From: Burkholderia sp.
GTDB lineage: Bacteria; Pseudomonadota; Gammaproteobacteria; Burkholderiales; Burkholderiaceae
NCBI RefSeq assembly: GCF_018375725.1
Contig: NZ_JAHACR010000176.1
Coordinates: forward strand, 1 to 8,779
Direction of reading: 5' to 3'
Length of the DNA: 8,779 nt
Each line of letters begins with the position of its first letter. Position 1 is the first letter of the stretch. Of this stretch, positions 6,620-8,779 are shown piece after piece. The notes beneath the pieces are model-generated. The model was given only the letters and a program-made list of their open reading frames with translations. It was not told the DNA's origin and ran no database searches. Position numbers and translations under genes: made by a program.

Positions 6620-7216
6620 TTAGATCGTGCGGCGGTCGAGCATCGCGCGGGCGATCGTGCCCGCGTCGACGTACTCGAGTTCGCCGCCGACCGGGACGCC
6701 GCGCGCGAGACGCGTCACCGCGAGCCCGCGCGCTTTCAGCGTCTGACCGAGATAGTGCGCAGTCGCCTCGCCCTCGTTCGTGAAGTTGGTCGCGAGCACG
6801 ACCTCCTTCACGATGCCGTCGGACGCGCGCCGCACCAGCCGGTCGAAATGGATTTCCTTCGGGCCGATGCCGTCGAGCGGACTCAGCCGCCCCATCAGCA
6901 CGAAATACAGCCCGCGATACGTCATCGTCTGCTCCAGCATGATCTGGTCGGCAGGCGTTTCGACGACGCACAGGAGTGTCGGGTCACGCTCGGCATCGCT
7001 GCAGACCTCGCAGATCTGCGCTTCCGTGAACGTGTTGCACTTCTCGCAGTGCTGCAGATGCTCGGTCGCGAACAGCAGCGACCGGCCGAGCCGCTCCGCC
7101 CCCTCCCGGTCGTGCTGCATCAGGTGGTACGCGATGCGTTGCGCGGACTTCGGCCCGACTCCCGGCAGCGCGCGCAGCGCTTCGACGAGAGCGGACAAGG
7201 CGGACGGCTGTTTCAT
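6620..7216 (-). CDS. recR: Recombination mediator protein RecR
   Basis: RecR, 198 residues, the normal family length. It forms a ring-shaped clamp that works with RecO (and RecF) to load RecA on SSB-coated single-stranded gaps during daughter-strand gap repair. All domains are present in order: a helix-hairpin-helix at LPGVGPKSAQRIAYHL (17-32), a four-cysteine zinc site (Cys57, Cys60, Cys69, Cys72), a Toprim domain starting at LCVVETPADQ with Glu86, the conserved TNFTNEGEATA (143-153), and the C-terminal VPVGGELEYVDAGTIARA. The start at 7216 (Met-Lys-Gln) gives the expected N-terminus, although only a weak ribosome-binding site precedes it. It follows ybaB by 32 bp, the same dnaX-ybaB-recR order as in E. 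coli, so co-expression is likely. Confidence 0.97.
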   Translation of the reverse strand: MKQPSALSALVEALRALPGVGPKSAQRIAYHLMQHDREGAERLGRSLLFATEHLQHCEKCNTFTEAQICEVCSDAERDPTLLCVVETPADQIMLEQTMTYRGLYFVLMGRLSPLDGIGPKEIHFDRLVRRASDGIVKEVVLATNFTNEGEATAHYLGQTLKARGLAVTRLARGVPVGGELEYVDAGTIARAMLDRRTI

Positions 7217-7248
7217 ACATTAAGCCACTGACGGTTCCGGCGCGGCGC

Positions 7249-7575
7249 TCAGAACGGCAGCTTGAAACCCGGGGGCAGCGGCAGGCCGGAGGTCATGCCG
7301 CTCATCTTTTCCTGCGACGTCGCTTCCGCCTTGCGGGCCGCGTCGTTGAATGCCGCGGCGACGAGATCCTCGAGCATGTCCTTGTCGTCGGCGAGCAGGC
7401 TCGGATCGATCGACACGCGACGCACTTCGTTCTTGCAGGTCATCGTCACCTTGACGAGCCCCGCGCCCGACTGCCCTTCGACTTCGATCAGCGCCAGCTG
7501 CTCCTGCATCTTCTTCATGTTCTCCTGCATTTGCTGCGCTTGCTTCATCAGTCCGGCGAGTTGGCCTTTCAACAT
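7249..7575 (-). CDS. ybaB: YbaB/EbfC-family nucleoid-associated protein
   Basis: Small DNA-binding protein of 108 residues. YbaB/EbfC proteins form tweezer-shaped dimers that bind DNA and associate with the nucleoid; some affect transcription. The N-terminal half is an amphipathic Met/Gln-rich helix (LMKQAQQMQENMKKMQEQLA, 9-28). A beta segment with VTMTCKNEVRRVSID (43-57) comes next, then a helix with DLVAAAFNDAARKAEA and a Met/Gly/Pro-rich tail (91-108), all typical of the family. The frame stays open for 59 codons further upstream, but the ATG at 7575 is preceded by AAGGAG at 7 nt spacing and gives the family's usual N-terminus, so the longer form is not real. It lies between dnaX and recR as in many proteobacteria. 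Its exact physiological role remains unclear even in model species. Confidence 0.96.
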   Translation of the reverse strand: MLKGQLAGLMKQAQQMQENMKKMQEQLALIEVEGQSGAGLVKVTMTCKNEVRRVSIDPSLLADDKDMLEDLVAAAFNDAARKAEATSQEKMSGMTSGLPLPPGFKLPF

Positions 7576-7582
7576 GGTGATA

Positions 7583-7588
7583 CTCCTT
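7583..7588 (-). promoter_or_regulatory. Strong ribosome-binding site of ybaB
   Basis: AAGGAG on the minus strand, 7 nt before the ybaB ATG. It is the best Shine-Dalgarno match I found among the starts in the window, and it decides the ybaB start against the longer open frame. Good YbaB translation is expected even if upstream translation stops at dnaX. Confidence 0.85.
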
Positions 7589-7603
7589 CTTGATCGTGTG
7601 AAA

Positions 7604-7626
7604 GCCGACACGCGGTGCGTGTCGGC
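7604..7626 (-). terminator. Perfect 10-bp hairpin between dnaX and ybaB, possible attenuator
   Basis: GCCGACACGC and its exact complement GCGTGTCGGC enclose a 3-nt loop. On the minus strand the stem is followed at once by TTTCACAC, a short T-run, while on the plus strand it is followed by CGATGTG. This favours a weak intrinsic terminator or attenuator for the dnaX transcript. It lies 43 nt after the dnaX stop codon and 15 nt before the AAGGAG of ybaB, so it could equally set the 5' end or stability of the ybaB-recR message. With only three T residues, efficient termination is doubtful. Confidence 0.45.
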
Positions 7627-7643
7627 CGATGTGTGTGAGCGTG

Positions 7644-7673
7644 ATTGTGCCTGTCCCGGCGTAAATCGTTCAA
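7644..7673 (-). promoter_or_regulatory. Candidate sigma-70 promoter for ybaB-recR
   Basis: TTGAAC (4 of 6 against the -35 consensus, overlapping the dnaX stop codon) and CACAAT (4 of 6 against the -10) are separated by 18 nt on the minus strand. Transcription would start near 7637 and place the 10-bp hairpin in the leader. The match is modest and could be chance. Confidence 0.2.
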
Positions 7674-8779
7674 TGCAGCGTCGGCGATGCGCCGTCTGCC
7701 GGCACGGCGGCGTCCGCGAGCGGACGCACCGAACCTTCGACGATGTGCGCATCGAACTCGCGCACCAGCTGCTGGACGAACGGATCCGCCTGGATCTCCT
7801 GCTCCGCCTCGCGCTGGCGCGCCGCGCGCGCAGCCGCGTCGAGCGCCGCAGCGGTGCGGCGTGCCGGCCCGACTTCGACCGCCACCTCGACGGCCTTGCC
7901 GAGCAAGTCCGCGAGCGCCGCCTTCAGTTTCGCGACCTGCGCCGCATCCGCGTACTGCGGAACCGGCACCGACAGCTTGAGCGTCGTCTCATCGACGCCC
8001 GTCAGCTCGCTATTGAACGCGAGCTGATACGCGACGCCCTTGAGCGGCAGCCGCGCGGCCAGCGCCGGCCATTCGCCGTCGAAACCGATCGGATCGAGTG
8101 CGATCGCGGGCGGCAGCGGCCGCGCATCGACTGGCGCGGCCGGTCTGGCTTCCGCAGGCTTCGGCGCGATGTGCACGTCGTCCGGCCCGCTGTCGAACAC
8201 CGGCACGAAACCGTCGTCAGGCGGGCCGCCGAACATCTCATCCGCGCTGAGCGGCACGTATTCGTCCGGCGGAATGTCTTCCCATGGCGGCGGCGCCTGG
8301 CGCGTTTCCGGCTGCGGCGCGCGGGCTGCCGCGCGCGGCGTCGGCACCGGCACGGCCGGGCGCGGTTCGGCCGCTTTCGCAACGGCTGGCGCCGATCCGG
8401 CAGCTGCAGTGGCGGACGGACGTGTGCGGTCGGTCGATACGCGCATGCCCGCGTTGCGCAGTACGTCGAGCGCAGCCGCCGCGCCGGATCGCGATGCCAG
8501 GCGCGGGGCAGCTTCCGACGTCATGACGCGCGGCGCGGATTCGACTGGCGGCACCGATTCGCGGCGCGGCACAGCGGCGGTGGTCGACGGCATGCCTGAT
8601 GCCAGTTCGACAGATCCAGCCGCCTTGGCCGGCTGCGGCGCACCGCGGTCGGCCGCGACGACAACAGGCGCTGGCGCGACGATAGAAGTCTGGTCAGCGC
8701 CGCCGACTTGGGCTTGGGCTTGGGCTTGGGCTTGGGCTTGGGCTTGGGCTTGGGCTTGGGCTTGGGCTTGGGCTTGGGC
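7670..8779 (-). CDS. dnaX: DNA polymerase III tau subunit, C-terminal part (5' end off window)
   Basis: The frame is open from the window edge to the TGA at 7670-7672, giving 369 visible residues. DnaX is the ATPase motor of the clamp loader and, as full-length tau, joins polymerase cores to the replicative helicase; the ATPase part lies beyond the edge. Visible residues 1-24 are twelve Ala-Gln pairs. A long Ala/Pro/Val-rich linker runs to about 162, then PPPWEDIPPDEYVPL. From about 236 to the end is a tau C-terminal domain (WPALAARLPLKGVAYQLAFN near 237, DPFVQQLVREFDAHIVEGSV near 332), which in E. coli contacts the polymerase alpha subunit. Identification rests on this domain and on ybaB-recR downstream. 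No A-rich slippery heptamer like the E. coli gamma frameshift signal occurs in the visible part. An internal ATG at 8593 is not a start, because coding continues upstream. Confidence 0.93.
   Translation of the reverse strand, partial: AQAQAQAQAQAQAQAQAQAQAQAQVGGADQTSIVAPAPVVVAADRGAPQPAKAAGSVELASGMPSTTAAVPRRESVPPVESAPRVMTSEAAPRLASRSGAAAALDVLRNAGMRVSTDRTRPSATAAAGSAPAVAKAAEPRPAVPVPTPRAAARAPQPETRQAPPPWEDIPPDEYVPLSADEMFGGPPDDGFVPVFDSGPDDVHIAPKPAEARPAAPVDARPLPPAIALDPIGFDGEWPALAARLPLKGVAYQLAFNSELTGVDETTLKLSVPVPQYADAAQVAKLKAALADLLGKAVEVAVEVGPARRTAAALDAAARAARQREAEQEIQADPFVQQLVREFDAHIVEGSVRPLADAAVPADGASPTLH
8708..8779. repeat. Hexanucleotide tandem array, 12 perfect copies, inside dnaX
   Basis: TTGGGC on the plus strand (GCCCAA on the coding strand) repeats 12 times without a single mismatch and runs to the window edge, so it may be longer. 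It encodes (Ala-Gln)12 in the DnaX frame. Because the unit is 6 bp, gain or loss of copies changes protein length without a frameshift. The plus strand carries 12 evenly spaced GGG tracts separated by CTT. Confidence 0.97.

Noticed and set aside
7576..7752. N-terminal extension of ybaB to 167 residues
   Set aside because: The added part overlaps the end of dnaX and lacks family similarity, while the ATG at 7575 has a near-perfect ribosome-binding site.
7262..8599. Plus-strand open frame of 445 codons opposite ybaB and dnaX
   Set aside because: It is antisense to well-identified genes, Arg-rich and motif-free; a compositional shadow.
8708..8779. Telomere, CRISPR or mobile-element end suggested by the hexamer array
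   Set aside because: The array is in frame in dnaX, has no spacers, and has no inverted ends or transposase nearby; it is a coding microsatellite.
7670..8779. E. coli-type programmed frameshift for the short gamma form of DnaX
   Set aside because: No A-rich slippery heptamer is present on the coding strand of the visible part. A signal upstream of the window cannot be judged.

Overview
The window is a GC-rich, densely coding stretch of chromosome from a betaproteobacterium. Genus Burkholderia (probably the B. cepacia complex) fits best, from the protein character, GC-rich third positions, and the pairing of a surE-pcm-nlpD-rpoS block with a dnaX-ybaB-recR block. The genus call is recognition from memory, not a database result. 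I see no insertion sequence, prophage, CRISPR array, tRNA or rRNA. The window is almost entirely core housekeeping DNA.

Layout from left to right. Positions 1-763 (+) hold the 3' part of an endonuclease/exonuclease/phosphatase-family gene. It meets, tail to tail and only 9 bp away, a long run of minus-strand genes that fills the rest of the window. In transcription order (right to left) these are: dnaX (7670-8779, 5' end off the window), ybaB (7249-7575), recR (6620-7216), a CaiB/BaiF-type CoA transferase (5360-6565), surE (4493-5254), pcm (3522-4496), nlpD (2662-3516 or 3525), rpoS (1553-2650) and a DEDDy 3'-5' exonuclease (773-1549). Junctions are tight: surE/pcm overlap as ATGA, pcm/nlpD are adjacent or overlap by 2 bp, nlpD/rpoS are 11 bp apart and rpoS/exonuclease 3 bp apart. 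The largest gaps are 105 bp (CoA transferase/surE), 94 bp (dnaX/ybaB) and 54 bp (recR/CoA transferase). No gene-free stretch exceeds 300 bp.

Functionally there are two conserved modules. dnaX-ybaB-recR serves replication and recombination: clamp loader tau subunit, nucleoid-associated protein and RecFOR mediator. surE-pcm-nlpD-rpoS serves stationary phase and stress: nucleotide phosphatase, repair of isoaspartyl proteins, cell-separation lipoprotein and stress sigma factor. An exonuclease is tethered behind rpoS. The CoA transferase sits between the modules without an obvious link to either.

The most unusual element is at the right edge: 12 perfect copies of a hexamer (TTGGGC on the + strand) inside dnaX, encoding an Ala-Gln repeat in the tau linker and forming a telomere-like G-quadruplex motif on the template strand. 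Other points are a 112-residue Ala/Pro-rich extension on Pcm, an acidic N-terminal extension on RpoS, a LytM domain in NlpD without most metal ligands, a possible leaderless start for surE, and a perfect 10-bp hairpin between dnaX and ybaB. I found no convincing new multi-gene system.
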